In this document: positions 38,297 to 46,500 of the stretch, in pieces
Layout of the letters: the number at the start of each line of letters is the position of its first letter
Numbering within the stretch: position 1 is the stretch's first letter
From: Alphaproteobacteria bacterium
Lineage (GTDB): Bacteria; Pseudomonadota; Alphaproteobacteria; Micavibrionales; Micavibrionaceae
Assembly: GCA_030432025.1 (NCBI GenBank)
Contig: JAUIIA010000004.1
Location: forward strand, 1-64,000
Direction of reading: 5' to 3'
Length of the DNA: 64,000 bases
Position numbers and translations under genes: made by a program
Notes under the pieces: model-generated
What the model saw: only the letters and a program-made list of their open reading frames with translations
The model's database searches: none
What the model was told of the DNA's origin: nothing

Positions 38297-38938
38297 TTAT
38301 AGGTATTTCTTCTGCTCGCCAATCATGGTGAGGAAGCGCATTTGTGCGCTGTGATCGTCATGCAGTTTGCCGCGGAAAGTTGTTGTCACGGTTGATGACT
38401 GACGCTTTTTCACGCCGCGGATCGACATGCATTGGTGATCCGCATCGATGTAAACAGCGACGCCTTTCGGCTTTAACGTGTCATCAATGCAATTGGCAAT
38501 GCCGTTGGTCATGTTTTCCTGAGAGACCAGGCGCTTTGAGAAAATGTCTACAATGCGTGCCAGTTTGGAAATACCCACGACGGCTTTATCGGGCCAGTAA
38601 GCAACATGTGCGACACCATTGATCGGCACCATGTGGTGCTCACAATGTGATGTGAACTCAATATCCTTAACCAGCACGATGTCGTCAAAGCCTTCGATAT
38701 CCTCGAAAGTTTTGCCGAGTTCGGCGGCGGGATCCTGACAATATCCTTGGAAAAATTCGTCATATGCACGAATAACGCGGGCAGGTGTATCGACCAAACC
38801 TTCGCGCTTTGGGTTTTCTCCAATGTAGCGAAGAAGAGTACGTACTGCGTCCTCGGCTTCGTCACGGGATGGTTTTGCGCTATTTTTTTCGTCACTGCAC
38901 ATATCGACGACCTTAGAGGTATCTTTGGATGAAACCAT
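38297..38938 (-). CDS. folE: GTP cyclohydrolase I
   Basis: Makes dihydroneopterin triphosphate for folate. The 213-residue protein has the conserved GLVDTPARVIRAYDEF, the zinc-ligand segment SHCEHHMVPINGVAHVAYWP, GISKLARIVDIFSKRLVSQE and the end motif MSIRGVKKRQSSTVTT. The start MVSSKDTS gives a slightly long N-terminus. Confidence 0.96.
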   Translation of the reverse strand: MVSSKDTSKVVDMCSDEKNSAKPSRDEAEDAVRTLLRYIGENPKREGLVDTPARVIRAYDEFFQGYCQDPAAELGKTFEDIEGFDDIVLVKDIEFTSHCEHHMVPINGVAHVAYWPDKAVVGISKLARIVDIFSKRLVSQENMTNGIANCIDDTLKPKGVAVYIDADHQCMSIRGVKKRQSSTVTTTFRGKLHDDHSAQMRFLTMIGEQKKYL

Positions 38939-39018
38939 GTGAAAAATCCTTGTCTTTCGGGTCTTCTAGCTTTTTAATGCGGGCTTGACCAGAAGAAATT
39001 ACATATTTTTATTCAGAT

Positions 39019-40392
39019 ATGCCGCAACTAACGCTTTTCAATACGCTTAAACGCGAGAAACAGATTTTCGAACCGCTCGATAAAAATCACGTGCGGCTCT
39101 ATGCCTGTGGGCCAACGGTTTATAATTATGCGCATATCGGTAACGCACGTATGGCGGTGGTTTTTGACTTGCTGACGCGGGTTCTAAAGACGCTTTATCC
39201 GAAGGTGACGTACGTTTCAAATATTACCGATGTTGATGACAAGATCATGGCGGCCGCCAAGGAAACGGGTGAGCCGATTGACACGATCACGCAAAAATAC
39301 ACGCAAATTTACAATGACGATATGGCGGCGCTGGGTTGTGCTGCACCTGATATTCAACCGCGCGCAACCGAGACAATTGCGGAAATGATTGCTTTGATCG
39401 AGCAGTTGATTGAACGCGGGCATGCATATGATGCCGATGGGCACGTGTTGTTTAATGTGCCGTCATTCGAGAATTACGGCGGGCTTTCGGGCCGTTCACG
39501 CGACGAGCAGATTGCAGGTGCGCGAGTGGAAGTCGCATCGTACAAAAAAGATGCTGCGGATTTTGTGCTGTGGAAACCTTCAAGTGATGATGAGCCGGGA
39601 TGGGATTCCCCGTGGGGGCGTGGCCGTCCGGGTTGGCATATCGAATGTTCGGCGATGGCGGAAAAGCATCTCGGTCTGCCGTTTGATATTCACGGCGGCG
39701 GTGCGGATTTGAAATTCCCGCATCATGAGAACGAAATTGCACAAAGTTGCTGCGCGCATGGACATGATGACTTGGACGCATTTGCCAATGTTTGGGTGCA
39801 TAACGGCTTTGTTACCGTCGAAGGCGAAAAGATGTCGAAGTCGCTGGGTAATGTGACGTTGGTGCATGATCTGGTGGAGAAGTATCCGGGTGAGGCGCTT
39901 CGTTTGACGCTGCTATCAGCTCATTACCGACAGCCTCTAGATTGGTCAGAAACGAAAATTAATCAAAATAAATCCATGTTGGATCGTCTATACCAAAATC
40001 TGGACGATCTTTCAGATGTTGAAGACTGCGAAGATGAAATAAAAAACGAAGTCGAAATACTTCAGCCTTTATGTGATGACCTTAATGTGCCCAAGGCCCT
40101 TGAGAATTTGAATGCAATGGCAAGACAGGCAGTTAAAACTAAAGATCCACGCTTTAAAAAAGCGCTTTTGGAAGCTGGGAAAATGCTTGGTATTTTACAG
40201 CAAGATCCAAAAGTATGGCTTGGTTTTGATGGCGAAGAAGATACGGGCATCCAAGCTTTACTCGAAGAACGAACTGCAGCAAAAGCCGAAAAGAATTTTG
40301 CGCGGGCAGATGAAATTCGTGACGAGTTGGCTGCACAAGGTATTGAAATTATCGACACGCCCGAAGGGCCGAAATGGCGCAAATCTAACTAG
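39019..40392 (+). CDS. cysS: Cysteinyl-tRNA synthetase
   Basis: Class I synthetase of 457 residues with the HIGH-type motif YNYAHIGNARM, the zinc-ligand region GWHIECSAMAEKHLG, DLKFPHHENEIAQS and KMSKS in GEKMSKSLGNVT. The last ~450 bp are clearly more AT-rich by hand count (about 35-41% G+C in two 120-bp samples) than the middle of the gene. Its stop TAG overlaps the stop of the convergent gene (CTAG shared by both). Confidence 0.97.
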   Translation: MPQLTLFNTLKREKQIFEPLDKNHVRLYACGPTVYNYAHIGNARMAVVFDLLTRVLKTLYPKVTYVSNITDVDDKIMAAAKETGEPIDTITQKYTQIYNDDMAALGCAAPDIQPRATETIAEMIALIEQLIERGHAYDADGHVLFNVPSFENYGGLSGRSRDEQIAGARVEVASYKKDAADFVLWKPSSDDEPGWDSPWGRGRPGWHIECSAMAEKHLGLPFDIHGGGADLKFPHHENEIAQSCCAHGHDDLDAFANVWVHNGFVTVEGEKMSKSLGNVTLVHDLVEKYPGEALRLTLLSAHYRQPLDWSETKINQNKSMLDRLYQNLDDLSDVEDCEDEIKNEVEILQPLCDDLNVPKALENLNAMARQAVKTKDPRFKKALLEAGKMLGILQQDPKVWLGFDGEEDTGIQALLEERTAAKAEKNFARADEIRDELAAQGIEIIDTPEGPKWRKSN

Positions 40393-41084
40393 CGTGCAAG
40401 CAGCACTTTGTAGAAGTAGTAGCGTCCAGAAGGTCCGTCTTCGAAACACGCAGATGCTTCTCCCGGATATGCATTAATAGAAGATACTTGCGAATAGCTA
40501 CCTGCAAATGTGAATGACGTGTGTTGGCTGAACCCGGTGTCTGTTGCGGGCGGATCTGAAGGCGATATTGCCAACAAATTGTTTATAGCGATGCAAACTG
40601 CTTCATTCGTTTCAGCCAGAAAATAAAGCTCGCCATTAAATGTGCCTATATCCGGTGTGTTGTTAGTCGCGTTGATTTGATAATCGGTGAAATTTTCGTT
40701 GGTGCTGTTTCTTGTCTGAGCTTGTTGTTGTTGCCATGACAAGCCGCCGCCGTTGGGGTGGAATATATTGCAGCTGCCGTCCGTCGGGGCGCTCGTATTG
40801 TCGTAGCCGCTGGCTATCGGGTTATCAAAGTTGAGTTCGGATTCATCGCAGCCACGAAGTTTAAGCTGCGTCACTGCATTGCCGAGGTTGCTGGAATATT
40901 CAATGATCTCTGTCGCGAATAGTCTTGCACGCTCCGCACTCAATTGTTCGATGTTGCCGCGGCCGCTTTGGGCAACAGCAAATGAGAGTGCACCCAGTAA
41001 TGCGACGGCCACCAGAATGTAAATCAGGACGTTGCCGTGTTCATTTCTTCGGTCATGTTTTTTGTTTTTGGACATCAGGATCAT
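40389..41084 (-). CDS. Pilin-like exported protein
   Basis: About 231 residues, no specific family recognised. A short basic leader (KNKKHDRRNEHG) precedes one hydrophobic helix NVLIYILVAVALLGALSFAVA, the shape of a class III/pseudopilin signal with a Gly before the helix, though the usual Glu at +5 is absent. The rest is polar, with Asn, Gln, Ser and Thr in excess and several Cys (GCDESE, GSCNIF, AVCIAI, SACFED) that could form disulfides. The start is uncertain: ATG 41084 and ATG 41075 both follow weak binding sites. Confidence 0.6.
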   Translation of the reverse strand: MILMSKNKKHDRRNEHGNVLIYILVAVALLGALSFAVAQSGRGNIEQLSAERARLFATEIIEYSSNLGNAVTQLKLRGCDESELNFDNPIASGYDNTSAPTDGSCNIFHPNGGGLSWQQQQAQTRNSTNENFTDYQINATNNTPDIGTFNGELYFLAETNEAVCIAINNLLAISPSDPPATDTGFSQHTSFTFAGSYSQVSSINAYPGEASACFEDGPSGRYYFYKVLLAR

Positions 41085-41091
41085 ATGCCCA

Positions 41092-41502
41092 TTATAGGTC
41101 AGCACGGAAATCTTTGAAATCGCTTTCGCAGGATTTCAAAACATGTAGGGGCAGGGTTTTTGCACCCAGATAGGCGAGTGTGAGAAAGACAGCCCGCGCC
41201 GAGCCGATTTCGACATTGTCCTGTATGCCGATGCCGAGCACTGCCTGTTCCAGCGGTTGACTATTTTCCAGCGCTTGCATGATCTGTTCTTGTTTTTCGC
41301 GGTCTGTCGGTTTGAGGTCTTCGCCTGATTTGATTTCGCCGTTCGTTAAAATCCATTCAAAGCTGTAGAGGGACAAAGCCCAGCTTTCCAAGACTTTGGC
41401 AGTGTCGACATTGATTTGTATGTATTTATCAGGGTGAGTTTCTACGGGCTTGCTGTTTTTGAATTTCAGGGCCTCGAAATCAATGCTTGCAGATTTTTCC
41501 AT
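41092..41502 (-). CDS. Unknown protein, 136 residues
   Basis: No family recognised. The product is soluble with predicted helices around TAKVLESWALSLYSFEWIL and SARAVFLTLAYLGAKTLPLHVL. It precedes the pilin-like gene on the same strand by 7 bp and is probably co-transcribed with it. Confidence 0.6.
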   Translation of the reverse strand: MEKSASIDFEALKFKNSKPVETHPDKYIQINVDTAKVLESWALSLYSFEWILTNGEIKSGEDLKPTDREKQEQIMQALENSQPLEQAVLGIGIQDNVEIGSARAVFLTLAYLGAKTLPLHVLKSCESDFKDFRADL

Positions 41503-41592
41503 TCGCGACTGTCAGCTTTTAGGTATTGAATATGTTACGCTTTTAAAGATATAACGAGTTGTACTTTAACAAAGCACGAAGAGAATGCAATC

Positions 41593-41799
41593 ATGGCCGA
41601 ACAGGCATCACCATCGCAAAACCCTGAATTGATCGTTGTCGATGACCACGCTGATGGCGTGAAGTGCGATGGCGGTGGCGGCGCGCTGGGCCATCCGGTT
41701 GTTTGGTACAGCTTTGACGGGCAGGATCATGTCGAGTGCGGTTATTGTGATCGCCTGTTTGTTAAAGAATCCGCAAAAGGCCGTTTCAGCGCTGAATAG
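41593..41799 (+). CDS. Zinc-finger domain protein (zf-CHCC, NDUFS6-like)
   Basis: A 68-residue protein whose C-terminal half has the zf-CHCC ligands: Cys in VKCDGGGG, His in LGHPVVW and the pair CGYC in HVECGYCDRLFV. Homologs are widespread in alphaproteobacteria and relate to the mitochondrial complex I assembly subunit NDUFS6. The function in bacteria is not established. Confidence 0.85.
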   Translation: MAEQASPSQNPELIVVDDHADGVKCDGGGGALGHPVVWYSFDGQDHVECGYCDRLFVKESAKGRFSAE

Positions 41800-41811
41800 C
41801 GTGTACACGAA

Positions 41812-41840
41812 CTTGCCACAGCTAACAAAATCACTATATT
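41812..41840 (+). promoter_or_regulatory. RpoH-like heat-shock promoter for hsp20
   Basis: CTTG (41812-41815), a 17-nt spacer and ACTATAT (41833-41839) match the alphaproteobacterial RpoH consensus CTTG-N17/18-CYTATNT in all but one base of the -10. The same bases also read as a sigma-70 promoter, TTGCCA-N16-TATATT. Predicted start is near 41847. Confidence 0.5.
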
Positions 41841-41846
41841 AATCCT

Positions 41847-41903
41847 ATCGGCGCCTATTGCTGGGCCGATGCTTTAACACTCGCTCAAGATGAGGAGATA
41901 TAG
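41847..41903 (+). promoter_or_regulatory. ROSE-like RNA thermometer in the hsp20 leader
   Basis: Two hairpins precede the hsp20 ATG. The first is ATCGGC / GCCGAT (41847-41852 with 41865-41870). The second pairs CTCgCTC (41880-41886) with the Shine-Dalgarno GAGGAG (41892-41897) around the loop AAGAT, leaving a single bulged G at 41883. UCGCU opposite the Shine-Dalgarno fits the conserved U(U/C)GCU of ROSE thermometers, where the bulged G is needed for melting. Confidence 0.5.
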
Positions 41904-42386
41904 ATGAGCACAGGACGCTTAACCCTTTTCGATAGTCCGTTGTTTTTGGGCTTCGATGAAATTGAAAAAACCTTTGATCGCCTTCGTAAATCCGGCGGAG
42001 AAGGATACCCCCCTTACAATATAGAACAGATTGGCGATGCGGGTTTGCGCATTACTCTGGCTGTTGCCGGTTTTACGATGGACGATCTGGATGTTGAAAT
42101 TGAAAGCAACCAGTTGACCATTCGTGGCAAGCAGACAGATGACCAAGAACGTGTATATCTGCATCGCGGAATTGCGTCGAGACAGTTCCAACGTAGTTTC
42201 GTTTTGGCGGATGGTATAGAGGTTCGCGGGGCAAGTTTGAATAACGGACTATTACACATAGAACTTGAACGTGTGGTCCCCGAGTCCAAAGCGCGTAAAA
42301 TCGAGATCAAAGATGCGGAAGGCGGCGACAAAACTCCACAAGCGATTGATGTGGAAGCCTCTGATATTGAAGAAAAAACACACTAA
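41904..42386 (+). CDS. Small heat shock protein (Hsp20/IbpA family)
   Basis: ATP-independent holdase of 160 residues. The alpha-crystallin domain covers about residues 35-130 (YNIEQIGDAGLRITLAVAGF, LTIRGKQ, YLHRGIASRQFQRSFVL, GLLHIELER) and an acidic tail follows. It lacks a strong I-x-I tail motif of the IbpA type, though KIEIKD could serve. It is followed by a DUF1150 gene, the usual pair in alphaproteobacteria. Confidence 0.93.
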   Translation: MSTGRLTLFDSPLFLGFDEIEKTFDRLRKSGGEGYPPYNIEQIGDAGLRITLAVAGFTMDDLDVEIESNQLTIRGKQTDDQERVYLHRGIASRQFQRSFVLADGIEVRGASLNNGLLHIELERVVPESKARKIEIKDAEGGDKTPQAIDVEASDIEEKTH

Positions 42387-42471
42387 AACATATTCTAATA
42401 TGCTTTTGGTTACAGGATTTTAGTGATTTTGAAACCGATTTTTTGATATACTTGTATCTGCGAGGGTAAAT

Positions 42472-42705
42472 ATGATGAATAACATTGACGAAAATACAGC
42501 GACTACACTTAAGGGCTTATCCAGCCAAGACTTCCTGACATTCGGAATTCACGACATTGCATATGTGCGTAAAATCAATTTGCAGGGCGAGGAAGGATTT
42601 GCCATTCATGCCGCGGACGGTACACCTTTATCCGTGATGGACACAATGGATGAGGCTCTTCGTTTGATTGAGCATAATGATCTTGCATCCGCCAAGGTGC
42701 ACTAG
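42472..42705 (+). CDS. DUF1150 family protein
   Basis: A 77-residue protein of the alphaproteobacterial DUF1150 family, commonly next to Hsp20 genes. Conserved parts are FLTFGIHDIAYVR, the central FAIHAADGTPL and DEALRLIEHNDL. The function is unknown; position suggests a link to the heat-shock response. Confidence 0.85.
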   Translation: MMNNIDENTATTLKGLSSQDFLTFGIHDIAYVRKINLQGEEGFAIHAADGTPLSVMDTMDEALRLIEHNDLASAKVH

Positions 42706-42729
42706 TCTTTTATAGAAAGATTTGAAATC

Positions 42730-42754
42730 AGGCTGCGTCACCGCAGCCTTTTTT
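42730..42754 (+). terminator. Intrinsic terminator after hsp20-DUF1150
   Basis: Stem AGGCTGCG (42730-42737) and CGCAGCCT (42742-42749) with loop TCAC and a T-run to 42754. It also lies just past the end of convergent ptsN. Confidence 0.85.
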
Positions 42755-43223
42755 ATGCGGCCATTAACCAGCCTTCAGGATCGATCAGCAGAGCGCGGAT
42801 TGCCTCGGCGTCTTTTGCTTCGGACAATTTTTTATGCAGGTCCTCACAACGCAAAAGTCTGGAGATACGGGCTAGACGACGCAAGTGAATAGGACCGTCG
42901 CGTTCCGGGGAGATGACGAGGCAGACTAAATCGACAGGTTCACCGTCAACAGCATCAATATCAATTTGATTTTTCAGCGTTGCCAATATGGCCATGCCTT
43001 TGGTTGGTCCCTGAACCTGGATATGCGGGATAGCAACGCCGCCACCGATACCCGAGCCGGAAACGTCTTCTTTTTTTATAAGAAGGTCGTATAAGGCTTT
43101 TGCAGATACATTGAGGGTTTGCGCTGTTTCTGAAGAGAGGGCTTTCAGAATTTGCGAATATGTTGTCCCGGCAAGTTCCGGAATTATAATTTCAAACTCT
43201 AAATCGTGGCCGTAATTATTCAT
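42753..43223 (-). CDS. ptsN: PTS-Ntr EIIA component
   Basis: Phosphocarrier of the regulatory PTS-Ntr system, 156 residues, with the phospho-accepting His67 in GGGVAIPHIQV and the conserved LVCLVISPERDGPIHLRRLARISRLL. It regulates potassium, nitrogen or carbon responses in relatives. AGGAG (43234-43238) precedes its ATG. It normally follows hpf directly, but a large opposite-strand gene separates them here. Confidence 0.94.
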   Translation of the reverse strand: MNNYGHDLEFEIIIPELAGTTYSQILKALSSETAQTLNVSAKALYDLLIKKEDVSGSGIGGGVAIPHIQVQGPTKGMAILATLKNQIDIDAVDGEPVDLVCLVISPERDGPIHLRRLARISRLLRCEDLHKKLSEAKDAEAIRALLIDPEGWLMAA

Positions 43224-43360
43224 ATATTACAATCTCCTAAAACAACTTCTTTAGACGCAGACCGTTCGTTCAGGACAGTGGTCTACTCCCTTCCGCGGAG
43301 GTCGTCCAGAAAAAAATTTACGGCACCGCAGTATTAGGTTTTTCTTATATAATGGGCGGG

Positions 43361-43507
43361 AATCCGCCATTTTCTGGATATGTAATCTTTGATGTCGTTT
43401 GGTATAAAAAAAATCACATTTCATGCATTCCGCACTGCAAAATTGAGAAAAAACCCCTCTTGTGGAAAACAAATTTTTTTTTGAAATAAATTCGAAAATG
43501 GCGGATT
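43361..43507. repeat. 14-bp inverted repeat pair
   Basis: AATCCGCCATTTTC (43361-43374) and its exact reverse complement GAAAATGGCGGATT (43494-43507), 119 bp apart, flank the AT-rich centre of the gap. Confidence 0.7.
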
Positions 43508-43528
43508 TTTGCGGCGCAGCGGCGTTAT

Positions 43529-43543
43529 TTAACCAAATGTTAA
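43529..43543. promoter_or_regulatory. CtrA-type box upstream of the hydrolase gene
   Basis: TTAACCAAATGTTAA is an exact TTAA-N7-TTAA full site, 55 bp before the ATG at 43599, a position compatible with CtrA activation. Confidence 0.5.
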
Positions 43544-43598
43544 AGCTTTGCCATCATAATTTGGGCATAAAAACAAATAAAAAACTGAGGGTGTACAC

Positions 43599-46500
43599 AT
43601 GGCGGGTCCTACGACCGAAGAGGAAGCCAAAGAATATTTAACGGAATTTCTGGCTGCACACGGCACTAAGAGTGCCGCAGAAATCGCCACCCTCGGCGAG
43701 GAAGAAATTCGGAATCTCCAAACAGCATTAGCTTTAACAGATTTATACGTAAACGCCGGCAGGCGCGCCGAAGAGTTCATCGACGGGGATATGGGACCTA
43801 CACCCTCAGAATCCCTTACATGGACCGGTTTGGTGCGTGCTAAAACGCTTTTGGGTGTTGAAGGGGCACCGTCCCATCAGGATATCATTGATGATACGCT
43901 GCAGCTTATTGAGCAAGTAGAAGCGACATTCGGTCGTGATCGCGGACAACTTGCAACCCGTATTCAGCAAAATTTGAATGTTCTTGATGCTGCTGATCTT
44001 TCCGATGGCGGCGAAGACTTCAACATGGGCGTTCAAGAAGTTGATAGGCTCATGGGTGCTGAAGTTGCCAAAGGGCTGGCAGGCTTCTACAGAAAGCACG
44101 GTTTAACACCGACCGAAGGCGGTCGTGACCTTCTTGAGCGCTATTTGCTTGAAGGGCGTGAAGAGTTCAACACGTATTTAGCAACAACAACAGCGGAACC
44201 ACTATCGGCAGAACCACCAGGTGCTTCTGATATTCGTCGTTCCGATTTAGGCGGTCCTTCCGGTTTTCATGCTTCTGGCGGTGAAAACCCGGCTATGGAT
44301 GCTTATGACGGCGTCAATATGGGCCGTTCTTCGAGCCCGCTTAATGTTACGACGATCCAATTTGATGGCGGCTGGACTTATGGACAGGGGCAGTATGCGG
44401 ATAAGCCCTTCTTCGATACCACCAGAATAAATAACTCGGGCACAAGACGCGAACATGACGGGATAGATCTGTATCAGGTTAACGGTCAGGCAAACGCCGA
44501 AATATCCATGGTTGGCGGACCGGGCATTATGGTTCACCGCGGTATGCATAATGGTTACGGGCGTACGGTCATTACCATGACCGATCAGCAAGATTTACCG
44601 GAAGGGGTGCAGATTAATGTAACCCCGAATAACGGTTATAAGGATAATCCGACAATTTCGGGCGAAGTTCGCTCTGTCAGTGTTTTCACATTGAACGGAC
44701 ATTTGAATGCGTACGGCGAAGATATCGGACAGATGAATACGGGTGAAGTTTTGCCAGATGGTACGCCCATCGGGTTGAACGGTGTGAGTTACGGTCCTAA
44801 TGGACGGACATTTTCAAGCTCGCCGGCTCACCTGCATTGGGAAACACATATTCGTTTGGATATGGCCGATGGCTCCACAGTTGTTGTGCCGGTTAATCCG
44901 CAAATATTGTTGGGTGAGGATCTATCCGGTCCTGCTGCCGATTTAACGGATCCGGCCATTTTAGAAAATATTTTGTCCACGTCGCATACCACGATGATGG
45001 GTAGCGAAATCACGAAACATTCTTTGGCGCAGCTTCGCCAGTGGGATGCGGATCTGGATGCTGAGCGTGCAAACCCGACACGTGTAATTGATTTACAAAG
45101 ACGCCGCCAGCGCGATGGTGATGGCGCTCTTCCTAATACTTTTGCGCAGGTCGCGCAGCAGGACTTGACTGCAATTTCAGCCGACCCGACACAGGCCAAG
45201 CAATATATAGATGCTTTCAAAGCGCTTTCCTCCCCGTCACGACAGGAAATTCGCGAAGTACAACACGTGCTGACGGCTATGGGACTTTATGCCACGCACC
45301 CGCATAAATATTACGCAGATGGTCTCATGGGCCCTGTTACGCGTTTGGGTATGCGTATGGCAGAAGAGCTGCTGAATACGGAGAACCCGGAAGATTCATC
45401 CTTCACGGCGTCTGTTATCGAAGATGTCAGATCGCTGATAAATAAATCGACCCTCACACCTGCCGAGACTATGCGTTTGCAGCAGAATTTGAATTATCTG
45501 GATCGTATTGATGATCTCGATGGCGGCAATGATGTTGACCTTAACCCTGATGGCGTCGACGGCTTTTTGGGAGAGAATGTTGCCAAGGCATCTTTGGAAG
45601 CGGCCAGAAAATACGGCATCGACCTTAACCCGAACAGCAATATCGGCCGCGTTTTGCGCCGCGATGGTATCACATATGATGATGTCGCTTCTGATGCGCC
45701 TATTGTTGAGGCTTCAGGAGATTTGAAAACAATTCTGTCATCCAATGTGATGATGACTACGGTGATTGAAGACCTGCAGGATACTTTGAGAGCAGCGGGG
45801 CACAATCCGGGCGGAACCGATGGTAATGCGGGTACGAACACCATTAACGGTACAGATGGCCGTAGCGGCTTAATCGGTGCGTTGAAAGACGATCCATCGT
45901 TACTGACGGATATGAGCGAAGCGGCCCTTGCGATGATCTGGCGAAAGGCATCGCCGCAAAACCGTACATGGTTGAGACAAACATGGGATGAGACATTTCC
46001 TGAAGGTAATGCGCGTGCTGACTGGATTGAGGACCTTACAGCGCCGGGGAATATTGTGGCTTCAGGATCACAGACTTTACTCCGTCCCGACCTGTTTGCG
46101 CATCTTGATGCAGAGAGAACTTTGCCGGACGGCCGTACTGTTCCGGTTCGCTACTTCGTAGAGAAGATTTATGACGAGGTTGAGGAATATAACCGTAACC
46201 TTGGAGAAGGTGAAATTCCTCTGGACGCCAATTTGATTGTTAATCAGCTTTTCCAAGAATCGACAGACTTTGTAAATGGACGCTGGGTTCCTTTCTATCC
46301 GAGCGCGGAAAGTGATGCGGGCGCACAAGGTATTGCGCAGTTCTTACCGGAAACCGGTAGACAGTGGGGTCTCGCAACTGAGGCGGATCGCATGAATCCT
46401 GACAAAGCTATTCCTGCGGCGATTGCCATGATCGGGGACCGTACGCAACGTTATGGTGATCAGAGATTGGCAATGGTTGCATATAATGGTGGCGATGGCG

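Larger units (their letters stand above)
43224..43598. other. 375-bp regulatory gap between ptsN and the hydrolase gene
   Basis: No gene is supported. It contains the ptsN ribosome binding site, a local GGCGG-GAAT-CCGCC hairpin (43355-43368), an exact 14-bp inverted repeat (43361-43374 and 43494-43507), AT-rich tracts and a CtrA-type box. GAGGG precedes the plus-strand ATG at 43599. Divergent promoters must lie here but none can be named with confidence. Confidence 0.6.

Noticed and set aside
43224-43598. Transposon ends at the 14-bp inverted repeat
   Set aside because: No transposase lies between or beside the repeats and no target-site duplication was found; the enclosed DNA is only 119 bp.
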